NCBI GenBank assembly: GCA_031213475.1
Contig: JARUPZ010000016.1
Location: forward strand, 6,689,046 to 6,753,045
Direction of reading: 5' to 3'
Origin: Nereocystis luetkeana
Taxonomy: Eukaryota > Sar > Phaeophyceae > Laminariales > Laminariaceae
DNA: 64,000 nt
The first letter of the stretch is position 1, and every line of letters starts with the position of its first letter. Below are positions 47,005-58,800 of this stretch, piece after piece. The notes beneath the pieces are model-generated. The model searched no databases. It had not been told where the DNA came from and saw only the letters and a list, made by a program, of their open reading frames with translations. The translations under genes and the position numbers were made by a program.

Positions 47005-47175
47005 GCGCTGGATGCAGTGATAGCCTTGAACAGCCATAACAAGGCCATAATTAAGGTGGATATATAAAGTGCACCGCGGAGACGAATCGCGCTGGATGCA
47101 CCGATAGCCTTGAACAGCAAGAACAAGGCCATAATTAAGGTGTATATATATAAAGTGCACTACGGTGACGAATCG
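47005..47175. repeat. 84-bp tandem duplication
   Basis: GCGCTGGATGCA, TAGCCTTGAACAGC and AAGGCCATAATTAAGGTG blocks occur twice with small changes, each followed by a TATATAAA-like word. It lies just downstream of the synthetase gene. Confidence 0.85.
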
Positions 47176-48144
47176 CTGTGTTCTGGCGGCCTTATTCGCG
47201 CACGGCTTACTCTTCGCCGTGGTTGAGACGCAGCATATGCCCGCGACGGGAAAGCCATGCTAAGATGGCTGCCCCCCGATCTCGTGTCAATATCCGAAGT
47301 ATTGTACTGACTGAAGACCTCTCGTCTCGTCCATGCGGCATGACTCTCTCGTGAGCGAAGCGAGCAGGCGCCACGTGGGGGTTGAGGGGGGAACCACCCA
47401 GGCCACGTCGCTTCCCGGGCTTCAGGTGTCCCGCCCCACTTTAAGGCCTTTACCACTTCAGCACTTCGAACGACCTCAGCTTGTGAACGAGCCCGCTGGT
47501 GGAGTTGTCCTGCGTAAGGTTGCGGTGAGGCATCCGCCTAGAGGAACAAAGCAAGGAGAGCAAAACTTGTTCATTACGACCCTTCGAAAAGTCTGCAAGA
47601 GAACAAGGCTTCCTGTTGGTTTTCCTGTCCGTATATATTCGCGCGGCCGCTTCGCGCCTGCGCACATGTGTCGTCTGAAGCAAGGACATCGTTGGCCAGA
47701 GAAATGTCCGTGTTGCGAGCGAGGCAGCTGCCGCTCGGACGACGCGTGTGAGACTTTGCAAGCGCACGCACAAGAAGACGGACACAGATAGCTCTCTCGA
47801 AAGTTGTTGGTGGCACTGCACTACAGTAACGGAAAGCTCCCTGAAAGCTACCAGGTACAAGATACCTGTAGACACCTGTTGTGATAGTCGACGTAGCTAT
47901 GTGTTTTCTTCCATCCTTGTACGCCCCCTCTAGCAGCAGCGCCAGGCTTGAGGGTTCTTGGGTCAGCTGTCATCCATGAGGCGGGACCGGCCGTGGGCCT
48001 CGTGTCACTCTGCCCGGAAATGGAAGGACACTTTGGGTATTAACATGCAAGTACCCAAACGGTCATCACATGCCCGGGCATGATCTTCAACGGTAACGGT
48101 CACGTACAAACAATCGTTCGCATCATCCATCACTGGGGATCAAT

Positions 48145-48257
48145 GGCCGGTCGCCCCGGTGGTTCAAGTGGTTAACCTCGAATTCTACTTGTTTGAGTCC
48201 TGGGTTCGAGCCCTAGGAGGGTCGGACTTTGACTTTATTTGCAAAAATAAAAAAAAG
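48145..48257 (+). mobile_element. tRNA-derived SINE-like fragment
   Basis: 48159-48175 (GGTGGTTCAAGTGGTTA) fits a Pol III A box and 48202-48213 (GGGTTCGAGCCC) a B box about 40 bp later, followed by GACTTTATTTGCAAAAATAA and an A run. A T arm can fold, but the acceptor stem does not pair and the anticodon loop is too long. It is therefore a SINE head rather than a tRNA gene. A partial relative may be at 61300-61460 (TGGGTTCGAACTCC). Confidence 0.5.
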
Positions 48258-49666
48258 GGATTCAATTGTTGAGAGCGCCTTGCAGCGTGGGTAGGCACAA
48301 TTCGATGCGAGTCGACGAGGGAAGAAAAGGCTGAAATCTTCTCGCGATAAAAAATGAAGGCACGTACCGTAGCGGGAAGGGGGGAGAAGAGCCTGCTATG
48401 TGACCCCGGATCTGAGTTACGAGTTGGAAGGAGAGAGAGAAGAAGATGTGCGAAGATAATGAATGGGATGGAAAAAAAAAAAAAAAAAAAATATGCAGCG
48501 CTGCACCGTTGTCTCCAAGTCGAAAATGCCCTTCTCGAAATCAGTAGCATCAGCGCAGCATCACCAACCAAAGCATTCTCCCGGTCCAGTACGGCATCTC
48601 GCCTTGCCTACAGGCAATCAGCGCACACTCGGGCACCCTTCGGACGGGTGTGACTCAGAAAATATACCAAGCACCTGGTCCCTGTACCAGATACCGCTAT
48701 GTGATTCCTGGTAGGCGGCTGCGTCCGAGTCGAGGTTGGTGTGCGGAGAGCAAAAAAACTCGGTCGGGGATCGTGCCACCTCTACTTCTGTGGAAGATCG
48801 ACCATCACCACGTTGTCTTGCCCTCGTTGCCCTCGTCGTGTGCGCGTGCATATCGGAGGATTACGGTTGTTGGGTGCCGCGCGTGTTGTTGTGTCGGCTG
48901 TTGGCAGTAGGGCCTTTTTTTTTGGATTTTGGCTGCAAGCTTGGAACGCAATCAGCCCCTAAACGAACATCCTTCCGCAATACATACAACTCTTTCAAAG
49001 CCAGCGGGAGTGGAGTTTAGAGTTTTGGCTCAAAGCGCGTCGACAACTCCACACTCCGGCTACGAGTAGCACATCCATACCGCAAAAGTCATAACGCCAT
49101 GTCCGGGAGTGCTCGGGATCCCGGGAAGAGTACCGATTGCCTCAGGTATGGTGATGCGTCGTTATGATAACCCTCTTTCGTTGCCGCTGTATGCCTTCAG
49201 CCCCGTTGGAAATGTCGACTTCAAAGCTGACAGTCCCGTGCGATACATACAATTTTGTTATTTTGCTAATTTTGGGATGCGATATTCACGGTGACCATTT
49301 GTAGAAGCAACCGCACAACCCTTTCGTTTCCCAATCTGGAGAACAGCGGGGTGAGGTTTACTACAAGTAGATTTACATGGCGTTCGGTCTCCGCTCTGCT
49401 ATTATACGCACTGCGGCCTTTCTTCAGACGGAGCTGCTCGTGGGAGCTTATGGCCCGCAGCAGTGTATACGTACGTAGACATTCAAACTTCCCACACGTC
49501 GGGCAGACAGATCATGTACAGATCATCTGCAGATCATCTACAGATCAGTGCCACTTGATGATCTAGATCTTTGAGGGCAGATAGATCCCTGATGATTTAC
49601 TAGCTCATGTTGCCGGGTGGCATCTTGCCGGGTCGTAGCTGTATCATCTGCATGATCTACTGCTTA

Positions 49667-49906
49667 GGTTAATTCTTATCGGAGAGCGTTTTTTCCATAA
49701 TTTCCAAATTTTGGAAATAATTGGAGACATGTACCAATATACGGAGGCGTTCTGTGACTATTCGTGAAATTCGCCAGAACCAAAAATATCAAGTTTGTTA
49801 ACATTCCAATATTTTGGAAAAAAAGCAGGAGAATATGGAAGATTGAAAAATTGCGCGAAAAAAATGTCGAAAATTTGGGAAAAAAGCCCTCCGATAAGAA
49901 TGACCC
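49667..49906. mobile_element. PIF/Harbinger-like MITE, copy 2
   Basis: 240 bp, TTA on both sides (49664-49666, 49907-49909), ends GGTTAATTCTTATCGGAGAG and CTCCGATAAGAATGACCC. It is closely similar to 2497-2739 over its whole length. Confidence 0.8.
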
Positions 49907-49944
49907 TTAGCCCGTGTATCCTGGATGGGATCTGTACGATTAAT

Positions 49945-50052
49945 AATACAGGGGACCTGATAGTAATGATAACCCACCATATACACCAAAACCTATAGAA
50001 TCCAGTATTTTACTGATCATATTTGGTCCTGATTACTATGTTTCCCCGTAAT
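49945..50052. mobile_element. Family A MITE
   Basis: AATACAGGGGACCTGATAG on the left and ACTATGTTTCCCCGTAAT on the right. It lies 38 bp from the PIF-like MITE. Confidence 0.75.
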
Positions 50053-50456
50053 ACGTGCACTAATCCTGCACAAAATCTCTCATAACGGCACGCTAGGATC
50101 TAGATATATATGATCTGCATGTAGATCGCGATCTATCAGTTCGACGGGCGAATAAATGGGCAGAGTATCGCCTACCGCCGTGTCACACGGGTGATAAGAT
50201 AACACACCTTTCTCGGACGAATTCCCCAAGCTGAGTTTCACGACAACGGAAACGGCACACCTGCTGCTGCTGCTGCTGCCGAGCGACGATGCGTCCATGA
50301 AAATATCTCTACGATGTGCTTCCGAAACGCAAACGTTTTCGTTATGTGTGCCCGTGTGCCCCCCCGCCCCTGTTGTGAAGAAAATAGGCTCCAGAAATTC
50401 GTCCTAGGTACCTGGTATACGGTACGTACGGGCTACATAGAGCAGTAGGAACTACT

Positions 50457-50557
50457 ATTACGGGGGACCATAGTAAATATGACCAAATATTGTCAGTAAA
50501 AACAGGTAAATATATACCTGGTATGTTTTTGTGTGTACCGCAGGTCCTATTTACTGT
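50457..50557. mobile_element. Family A MITE, right-truncated, with 7-bp insertion
   Basis: ATTACGGGGGACCATAGTAA on the left. The right end stops after GGTCCTATTTACTGTG. An extra CCTGGTA at 50517-50523 interrupts the AAATATATAGGTTTTT block of other copies. Confidence 0.8.
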
Positions 50558-52598
50558 GAGTAGCTCGACTACATACTTCGTAGCTTACAGTAGTTTTGTA
50601 CGGACAACTACAGCACGTTGCTGCAGGGTCGAACATAACAGGAATGCTGCACACGTACTGGTATAAAAAATCGGCTACTTTAGGCTTACTTTCTGCTGTG
50701 CAGTGCTCATTGTCTTAACAGTCTCGCATGTATCATACTTCTACTCGCACCGCACTGCTTCACTTGTGCATACTGTAGACACTCCTGTTGATGCCATTTT
50801 AATGTTATTGCTACTCTCACTGTTCGTGTTGCTGCTGCCGTTATTGCTGCTGCTGATGAATCTGTATCAAGGGAAGGAAGCAAACTTCTCGTACCGTAGA
50901 CAGCAGTGATCGGCCGCACCTTTTTATGTGGCATCATCCACGTTTTTTCAATGCAGTGCCATGCTGCATGTACTCCATCATTGCGACCTTCGACCTTGCC
51001 ATGCTTTCATATAAAGAGCAAGACTCGTATACTTCTATACCATCAACAGCAAGAAACTTAAGTAGCCCGAGAGCTTTGCACGTTACTTTTTGCGGCGTTC
51101 GGTACTCACCACCGGAAAACGAAAGCAATAACAAGACAGAATACCCCACCAATCCCGAAACGTTCCGCCCCAAAAAAACGCCTCCGGCAGTTGCCGGATT
51201 ATCGGGACGGCGACGATGCTGGGCGTCTCGACGTACGGCCTGGTTGTAAGGGCCCAAACGCCCGTAGCGCAGCGAGGCAACCGACTGTTTTTGCTCGGGG
51301 TGTCCGGGGTCTTCGCCGCGGCAGGGGTCGCGAGAGCGGTTTGGCCAGATAACGAGGCCCCCGCCACCATCAATGCTAGCAACGGTAGCAACGCCATCAA
51401 TGAGAGTAGCGCCTACAAGGGGAGTTCAGAAGGAGCTGTTGCCGCCGGTGGCATCACAAGAAGATAGTGGTCTTGGGGGGGATTTTTCGGCGGCGAAGAC
51501 GGGGAAAGGGGGGGAAACGTTGTACTCATGTTACGCATGGCCGTAGTCGTATGACCATAGACCGTCGCATCCCTACAATGCTGGGACGGAGCACATCGGG
51601 TTTTCGTCGACCAGGTAGACATTGCTTGCACCAAGTACGAAGCGCCGTGAGGTGCGAGGGGGGCAGGGCTGCGGGGGGGCAAGCTATGAGCAGTGCCATG
51701 CCTAAGAAGCGGTGCCCAATTTGGCGACAGTCTCCGACTAAAAACTACCGTATAGTAGAGAAGGAGGCAGAGCGGTAGACGTTTAGGCCTGAGACCTGTC
51801 GAGTATGACGGACAAGGTTGAGGACGCTCCGCAGCCGCGCTATGTAACTGTAGCAGCCTTGTATTCGCAGCTGGCTGCGCCTGTGGAGGCAATTTTCCGG
51901 GCAATAAGCGACGCGTTCAATGGTCTGGGAGAGCGAAGCTATCCCTTATAGCCTCTGTATCACGATGAAAACTCTTCCTGATGGTGCCGAGTAAGCAGTG
52001 CCGCGTGATGCCGTGTGACACGATCTCGCGGAAGGATGCAACCAGGCATCTGAAACGCGAGCGTAGACGCTATGCACGTATATACGATGTGTAGGGGTCC
52101 TGCTTTCTGCGGTTTGCCTACAGTAGACGTAACTTGGGTTCAGGTATATTTCGCGTGCGCTCGTGCACCTTAGATCGCGGTCGGCCAGTTCGTGTTTTGT
52201 CGGACGGGTACGCCATTTTTCCTTTTGTGCGGCCACGGACAAAGTCCAAGATGCGTAGCGCACGCCAGACAGTTGGTTCTGACAGCATACCATGCCTTGC
52301 GGCTTATCGTCAGCGGCCAATCGCTGATATGTCCCAAGTATCACAGTGCTACTTTATTGATGCGGTCCGGGCTTGAGCAGAGATGGCCTTGGTTCTCGTA
52401 CGACATGTTCATCCAAAGGGGGCGAATGCGGGTTCTCTCTACGCCGAGGGATGTCTTCGGCGCCTCGCTTTGGGCTCAGAGGGCTGTTCCTTGCTGCCAT
52501 GCATGCTGCGCAATCGCCGCCGGTACTTTCTCCGCGGAGGGCGCACATATTCTGTTGCAGCAGACGCCTGGGTAGGTAGAGACAACATCGTTGTGCTT
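50558..52598. other. No recognised gene; one family B end
   Basis: 51518-51655 is a truncated family B copy (minus sense). A frame at 51216-51467 has one hydrophobic stretch (LFLLGVSGVFAAAGVARAVW) and could be an exon, but no splice partner or family was found. Other frames near 51946-52580 are unsupported. Confidence 0.35.
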
Positions 52599-52705
52599 AT
52601 TATGGGGGACCATAGTTACTAGGACCAATTATTGTTAGTAACAACAGGGAATTGTATAGGTTTTTGTGTTTACTGTAGGTCCTATTTACTATGGTCCCCC
52701 GTAAT
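52599..52705. mobile_element. Family A MITE
   Basis: ATTATGGGGGACCATAG and ATGGTCCCCCGTAAT, near-perfect arms. Confidence 0.85.
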
Positions 52706-52746
52706 GGCAGGTCTGACGTTTACAAAGGGCGGCATGCGGCGATAGA

Positions 52747-52840
52747 CCTTCCTTGCCTTGTCTTCGGTAACATTTCATCACTTGCCTTGTGTTCGGTGAC
52801 GTTTCACGTTACCTGCCTTGTGTTTGGTAACCGTTAAGGT
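52747..52840. repeat. Short tandem repeat, about 35 bp x 3
   Basis: CTTGCCTTGTGTTCGGTGAC-type units in three variable copies. Confidence 0.75.
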
Positions 52841-55580
52841 TAACTGCACGGCTACTTTCCTTGGATTAGGAGAATGCGTTTTGTGGTTGTGGACGTGAAT
52901 CATTCACAAAAATTCGAGCGAACTATGTCAGCGCCGGGCGTGGGTCGCTGCTTACATGATCTCGTGTGCGTGTAGAAGAGGAGGGTGTACCTGGAAGTCG
53001 CCCTAAGGTCAGTGAGAAGGTGCGGGATCCGCGGTGCGATATAAACTGCTCAGCTACGTCTTGCTTCGGGTGGGAGTTACGACCTGAAAACATTGGAAGG
53101 AGGTAGATGCTGAATCGGGAGTAAGCACCTTATTGGTAGGGACAGCCCTTCGTCCCTCTCGTTATTGACGTAAACGTGGCGGAGTTAATTTGTACCGTGG
53201 GTGCGTGAAGACCCGCCATGCCTTGGGTGCTGTTTTCTCGGCGCGTGGGTGCAGTACGAGTATAAACGCAGGGTTGCTTTTCGACACTGATTCGCGTGTT
53301 TTTTTTTTCAATACCCCGGTAGAGGGTTTTCTCTGAAATTTAAGGGCTTTCGACTCGAGGGACTGCCGCGATGTCGCCTAACCCCCCGACTTGGGGTTGT
53401 GTTGGTGTTTGTGTCGTTCAGACGTAGCATTGTGGACTGACCCAGCCGCTCTCCACACTCCGTCGCGGCCGAAGGAAACAAAGGCGAAAGCGCTTCGACT
53501 CTGAATAGGCGGTGTCGTCGTGTAGCTTCGCTCGTTTTGCTACCAGGTATGCGATGATCTGACTGCTAGCAGACAAAGGAGGAAAGCTTTTTTTGTTAGA
53601 TCGGTGCAGCCATTCACTTTCCAAGTAGTGCTGTTGCGCTACTGCCCGCCTCAACGCCCCGATATTTCATGCAGGACTAGTGATGTTGGGCTAGTACTGC
53701 ACGCCACAAACGTCCCGTTGTAAGCCTTCCCTCCGTCCCGAGGATGTCCGTGCTATCGCTTTTGCTTGAGAGTCCCGCCTGACAAATCGAGCGTGGAAGC
53801 CCTCAGTGATGAGAAGCACTGCCGGCAACCTGATCCCACTCCGTCGTGATCCTACTGTAGGCCGATCCGGGTGTAGGACCGCCGCTTCGCGAAACAGTTC
53901 TACGGGGGTAGAAGGTGATGCGTTTCGGCGGCTTCGTCTTTGCCTCGGGACCACCCCCCCCCCCCCACATCTACCATCCTTCAGTCCCTCCTCTACCTCC
54001 TCCTCCTCCTCCTGTGGCTCTACGAATCGATGCTTGTTTTTTCTTCCTGAGTTGTAACCGAAAAGATTGGGAGCAGCGCAAGACAGCAAGGGCAAAACAG
54101 TCAGTGAAGGTGTCACGTTGGAGTTTACTGAACGATAAAGTGTATCTAGCATTTCATGCCTCTACCGCGGGCTGCCACGGGGCACCACGGAGGGTGCCGC
54201 ATGTGCGCCTGCTATTAATAGTAGCCGCCGTGAAAGTGCAAGCCTACAGGGGAGAAACCTATGGATGATGCTTACGTGCACGCGAGTGTGCGCGTGCACA
54301 CAGTTGTGCCTCACACCAGGCCCCTGTAGAGCTCCGTACGTTTTTTTTTTTTTTGTTTCTCATCCTGAAAGGAGATGTGGGTATTTTTTCTAGCTCGCGC
54401 TTGTGGTGGGGCCACAACAATCTGTTGTTGCTTAGCTCACGGCTACAGAACCCATGAGCATGCCCGACAACAAGTGCAGGTCGGGCGGGCTCGTCTTTGT
54501 CTACTGTTACGGGTGGGCAAATGTAGTAAGAATCAGAACCCGGGAAGGACCCAAAAACTTTTTAATCCCCCGATCTTTACACGCCATATTTGGTTGTGAT
54601 TACTACAGCGATATAAGCCCCCGTACTATTTATAGTCATGACAGTCACCGCCGTACGTGAACAAACGTGCGCAATGAAACAACGGAATTATGGCAAAAGC
54701 CTCGGGGTTGTCAGCGTCAGCGTCATTTTCTGGAGGCTTTCTAGGTGCCTCGTTATGTACGTGCCGCCGCACGTATGTAGATTTTGGTAGTCATGTTGCA
54801 TCGGCGTATGCACGACGTGCGCTGCCGGGTTATCGAGCAGGAGCCCTGTATGCTTTGTTTTGATTTGTAAAAGTGACAGTATTGCAGAAACATGCTATTA
54901 ATATGAGCATCAAGGTTTTGTGTAGGGGGGCTATACGAAATGCATATTTCAGCAGATTCCCGCCCCCCCCCCCCCCCTCGCTTGCCCCCCTGACTGCGGC
55001 CCCATGCAATATATCGGGTACACCGCCCCCCGCCCCTCCGTGGTCATACTACTACGGCCGTGAATGACATGAATACACCCCCCAGGTAGTGAATCGCACC
55101 TCGCTTTGACGCATTACAGTTAGCGCTACAGTAGTAGTCATGACGTCTGTCTTCCAATTCCCGGTTTGTCTTACGCCCCTCCCCTACGAAAAAGCAACCT
55201 AACTAGTGTGTGCGCTCGCGCGTTTAATGTTAGCTTGCTTGTTCACTTGTCCTCGGTTTTCCATCGACGATGTGCTTTTCGAGCCCTTCACTTCGTCCAG
55301 TCGACAACCAACCTCAACCTTCAAAGTATTGTCGCGCGTTGGACTGTCGATTTTTATTTTTATATATTGTTTCACATCAACCGTGCCCTTCATTGGGATT
55401 TCCAGCTCACTAGTGTAGCGTTTTTTTTCTGTTTGCCGGCTTCATAATTAGAAGCCTTCAACATTTTATTTGTGATTTTGTCTGATGCCTTTGTCCGATA
55501 CCAGATGGAGCGTTTGCCTCGCTCTCCTGACCCTTTTTACAGCTGCACAGTTACATACAGAAACGTAAATCCGGCTCTAA
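52841..55580. other. No recognised gene
   Basis: A 153-codon minus frame at 53691-54152 contains an acidic stretch (EPQEEEEEVEEGLKDG) coded by a (CTC)n tract. It is not accepted as a gene without more support. 54995-55085 holds two short family B ends on the plus strand with C runs. Confidence 0.35.
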
Positions 55581-55662
55581 TTCACACAAAAACCTACCAG
55601 GTATCTATGTCCCCATTTGTACCAAAAATATCTGGTCCTATTTACTATGCCCCCCCGTAAAA
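55581..55662. mobile_element. Family A MITE, left-truncated, with 7-bp insertion
   Basis: It begins in the CACACAAAAACCTA interior and ends TATGCCCCCCCGTAA. An extra CCAGGTA at 55597-55603 follows the CCTA. It lies about 175 bp beyond the P4-ATPase stop. Confidence 0.75.
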
Positions 55663-55836
55663 TTATCGTTTGTTTCTACAGTGTAATAGTTGTCGTTGCA
55701 GACACACAACGAGCGCGCAGTCTTCAGCGGGTTGAAAAAAAACAAAGTTCTGACGGCAAGAATACTGTGTTCTTCCTGTGTCGTGGGTTGCTTTGTTTTT
55801 TTCGCTCACCGAACGGCGTCTAAGCTCGCGATGGTG

Positions 55837-58800
55837 CTATTTGTGGAGGGACGATTGCGCCGATACCGGCAGAATCTGCTCCACCCTGGCGGTTCTGACC
55901 CGCTCTTTTCGTCTCTCGGCTGCTTCCCTGCGTAACAGCAAGCAGTCACGGTGTCGGCAGCAGCAATCATGCATTTCAGTTGAGCGCTCTGCAAAAGTCG
56001 GCAGCAAGGAGGCGAACTCCTCGGCACTACTCGTACGAAGAGAGCTAGCCGTGTTTTGGCCGTGGGAAGCTATTGTAGGGTCGCAGAGACTACCAGAGAG
56101 GGCATCTTCAAGCTTCGAGGGCCTCACCATAACGGCATCGGGCATTGACATGTGCGTGGCAAATAGTTTTGACCTGAGTAGCGCAGGGTGTAGGGACTAA
56201 AGGAAATTCCGATTGCCGTAGGTTAGAGCAAAATTTAAGCGTTTCGTTGCGTGTGACTTACGAAAGCGTTTTTGCTGTAGTGCAATTGTCACCTGCGCCT
56301 CTGGGCCGATGATATCTCCTGCCCGATCACATCCCTCGTTGGCCAGAACAGCGCGGACCAGGCCATCCCGAGGTAGGACAGGAGAAGCGCGGCAGAGACC
56401 GTGACGATCAGCGTTAGCCAGAGCCAGGAGCTTCCGCCCATCATCCGCATCGTCCCGGAGATTTGCGGAAGATCGGCGCTGAAAGCCGGCCTGAGCATAT
56501 AGAGGAGCGAACCCAACCCGTCCGTTTTTCGCGCGACGAGCCGATAGCCGGGGTAAGCGACGCAGATAGTAGGCGAGGAGTATACGATAGCATTTCGCGT
56601 GTTGTATTTAACCAGCGAGGCGGGGGTGGGGTACTCGACGTCATGAATGGCCGCAGTGGTATGACCATAGACCCGTGCATCTCTACAATACCGGGACGGA
56701 GCGCGGTTGGGTTTTCATCGACCAGGCAGACACTGCTTGCACCAAGCGCGAAGCGCCGTGACGCGAGGGGGGATAAATCTAAATATTCAATATACAGCAG
56801 CGACGATCATGGTAGCTACTATTTTTTCCCATTGCGAGGACGGTGGTTTGACTGCTTGACTGACCGCTCCCCTACACTGAATCCAGTATATTAAGACCAA
56901 AAGTGACCTTGACCCCGAGACCGCGATTTTTCCCCTTGGTTGACCTCCTCCCTGCACTGAAGTAGGCATAATTAGGCCAGAAGAGACCTTGACCGCGATT
57001 TGACCCCTTGACGGACCGTTCCCCACACTGAAACCAGTATAAGTACGGTCGTCAATATAAGGACCGTTTATGCGTATAGTATGAATACGAAGCGGTCCTT
57101 TTATTTACGCCCATAGTAGCACGACAAAGACCAAAAGAGGCCTTGACTCGAGACCGCGGTTTGACCCTTCAATTGACCGCCCCCCTAAACTGAAGTCAGT
57201 ATAGTAAAGTCACTCCATACTGCACCCAGTTTAATAAGGCCAAAAAAGAGGCCTTGGCGCGCTCGAAGCGGCCGGTCCTATCAAGTGCATAGTTTCTATG
57301 TGGGCACTCCTTTCGATAAGCGGAGGATACCTCTACGAGTACGTACTGCCTCCCGTTTTCCGCTGTGTTGTGTTGCGGCGGTCACTGCAGAGGCGCTTGG
57401 CAGGAAAAAATGGCCGCCCGATCTTCATCCGCAAGGGGCTTTGTACACGCATGCATCGCAGAATACGAGCCGCATCCGTCCACGTGTATTGCTGGGTTTT
57501 GTCGGGACTCTTTTGACGGCTGCTACAAGTACAACACCCGCCGCCCCCCCCCCTGAAGACATGTTCCCACGGGCACAGTCAAAGGAACGCCGTTATCCTA
57601 GAGTAGTTAGAAAGGGGAAAGCTGGTTCAGGCTGGGTTTATCATCTCGGCATTGGGCGCGTTCTACACTACCTTCGGTATAGCGACTGCCGAAACGATTA
57701 TTTTCCTGTCGGTCTCAGGCTGCCGTTTCTCATGTCAGTGATTTGGTTGCTTCTCCACCCGCAGTACGTGCAACAGAGTCAGAACTATCGAGTCGCTGCT
57801 GTAGCAGAAGATACACGTAGCTTCTCACACGCACAACAGAGAAAACAATGGCGCTCAGCGTGGTTATGCTTTCACTCGACGACGAAACATGAGCCCACAT
57901 GGGCCCGCTCTCTCGTTAATTGTACGTACGCACATACGACTCGCACTCACACTTCGGCGAAAATGAACCAGCTCATGATGAACGCGACCAAGGACAGCGC
58001 GAACACCGCCGCGAACAGGAGGGTCCATTGCTTGTTTTCCATCGCCAAGCGGCAGTTCGCCACCACCACCACGGCGAAAAAGACGGTCAGGCCGTAGCCC
58101 CAGAGCCCTACCCCTTGCCCCCCCGCCAGAACGCCTCCAGAGCCCAGCGTCGCCATGGGTAAGAAGGTCGCGATCGCCGCGTGCAGGGCTCCTTCGGCCA
58201 TCCACCTGTGATTTTGTTTATTTTGTGTACACGCGGCGCTCGGATGCTATTGGTCGCGTTTCCATGTTTGGAGCGGGAGGGGGGGGGGGGGGGGAAGTGC
58301 GCTCGATAGGAGAGATGGACTCGATCTCATGCCTAATGGCCGTAGTCGTATGACCATAGGTGTGGGGGGGGTACTCGATAGGAGAGATGTACTCAATCTC
58401 ATGCATGGCCATAGTCGTATGACCATAGGGGGGGGGAGGGGAGGGGGGTTAAGATGAACAGTTCGGCGGAAGTTTTGCTGTTTTAGCACCTAAGGCAGAT
58501 CACCAATGCTGGTGATTAATATTACGGGGGGCCATAGTTAATAGGACCAAATATTGTTAGTAAAAAATGTTAAATATATTGTTTTTTTATGTGTACTATA
58601 GGTCCTATTAACTATGCCCCCCCGTAATAGTATACGTCCCCAGATCAGTGTCAATCTACATGCTGTAATATCCACAGCTTGGGAGAATTTCCAGGTGCTT
58701 CAGCCCCTTTCACGTTCTTACCGTATCACACGGTGGATAAGACGGCCTACCCCCGTACCCCCTGGGCTGATTTTCAGAGCCGATTTTACCTCCAAACCCA

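Larger units (their letters stand above)
46785..49666. other. Downstream of the synthetase gene, no recognised gene
   Basis: A 152-codon plus frame at 47333-47791 has a cysteine cluster (KCPCCERGSCRSDDAC) but no family match. Also present are an A run at 48471-48490 and GATC-rich repeat E at 49500-49660. Confidence 0.35.

Noticed and set aside
48145-48225. Functional tRNA gene
   Set aside because: The acceptor stem does not pair and the anticodon loop is too long; a SINE head fits better.
1502-55603. CCWGG in the recurrent nine-mer as a Dcm-type methylation site, or CAG/GTA as a splice signal
   Set aside because: Site conservation alone would not explain extra bases inserted into otherwise collinear repeat copies, and both orientations occur away from exon borders.
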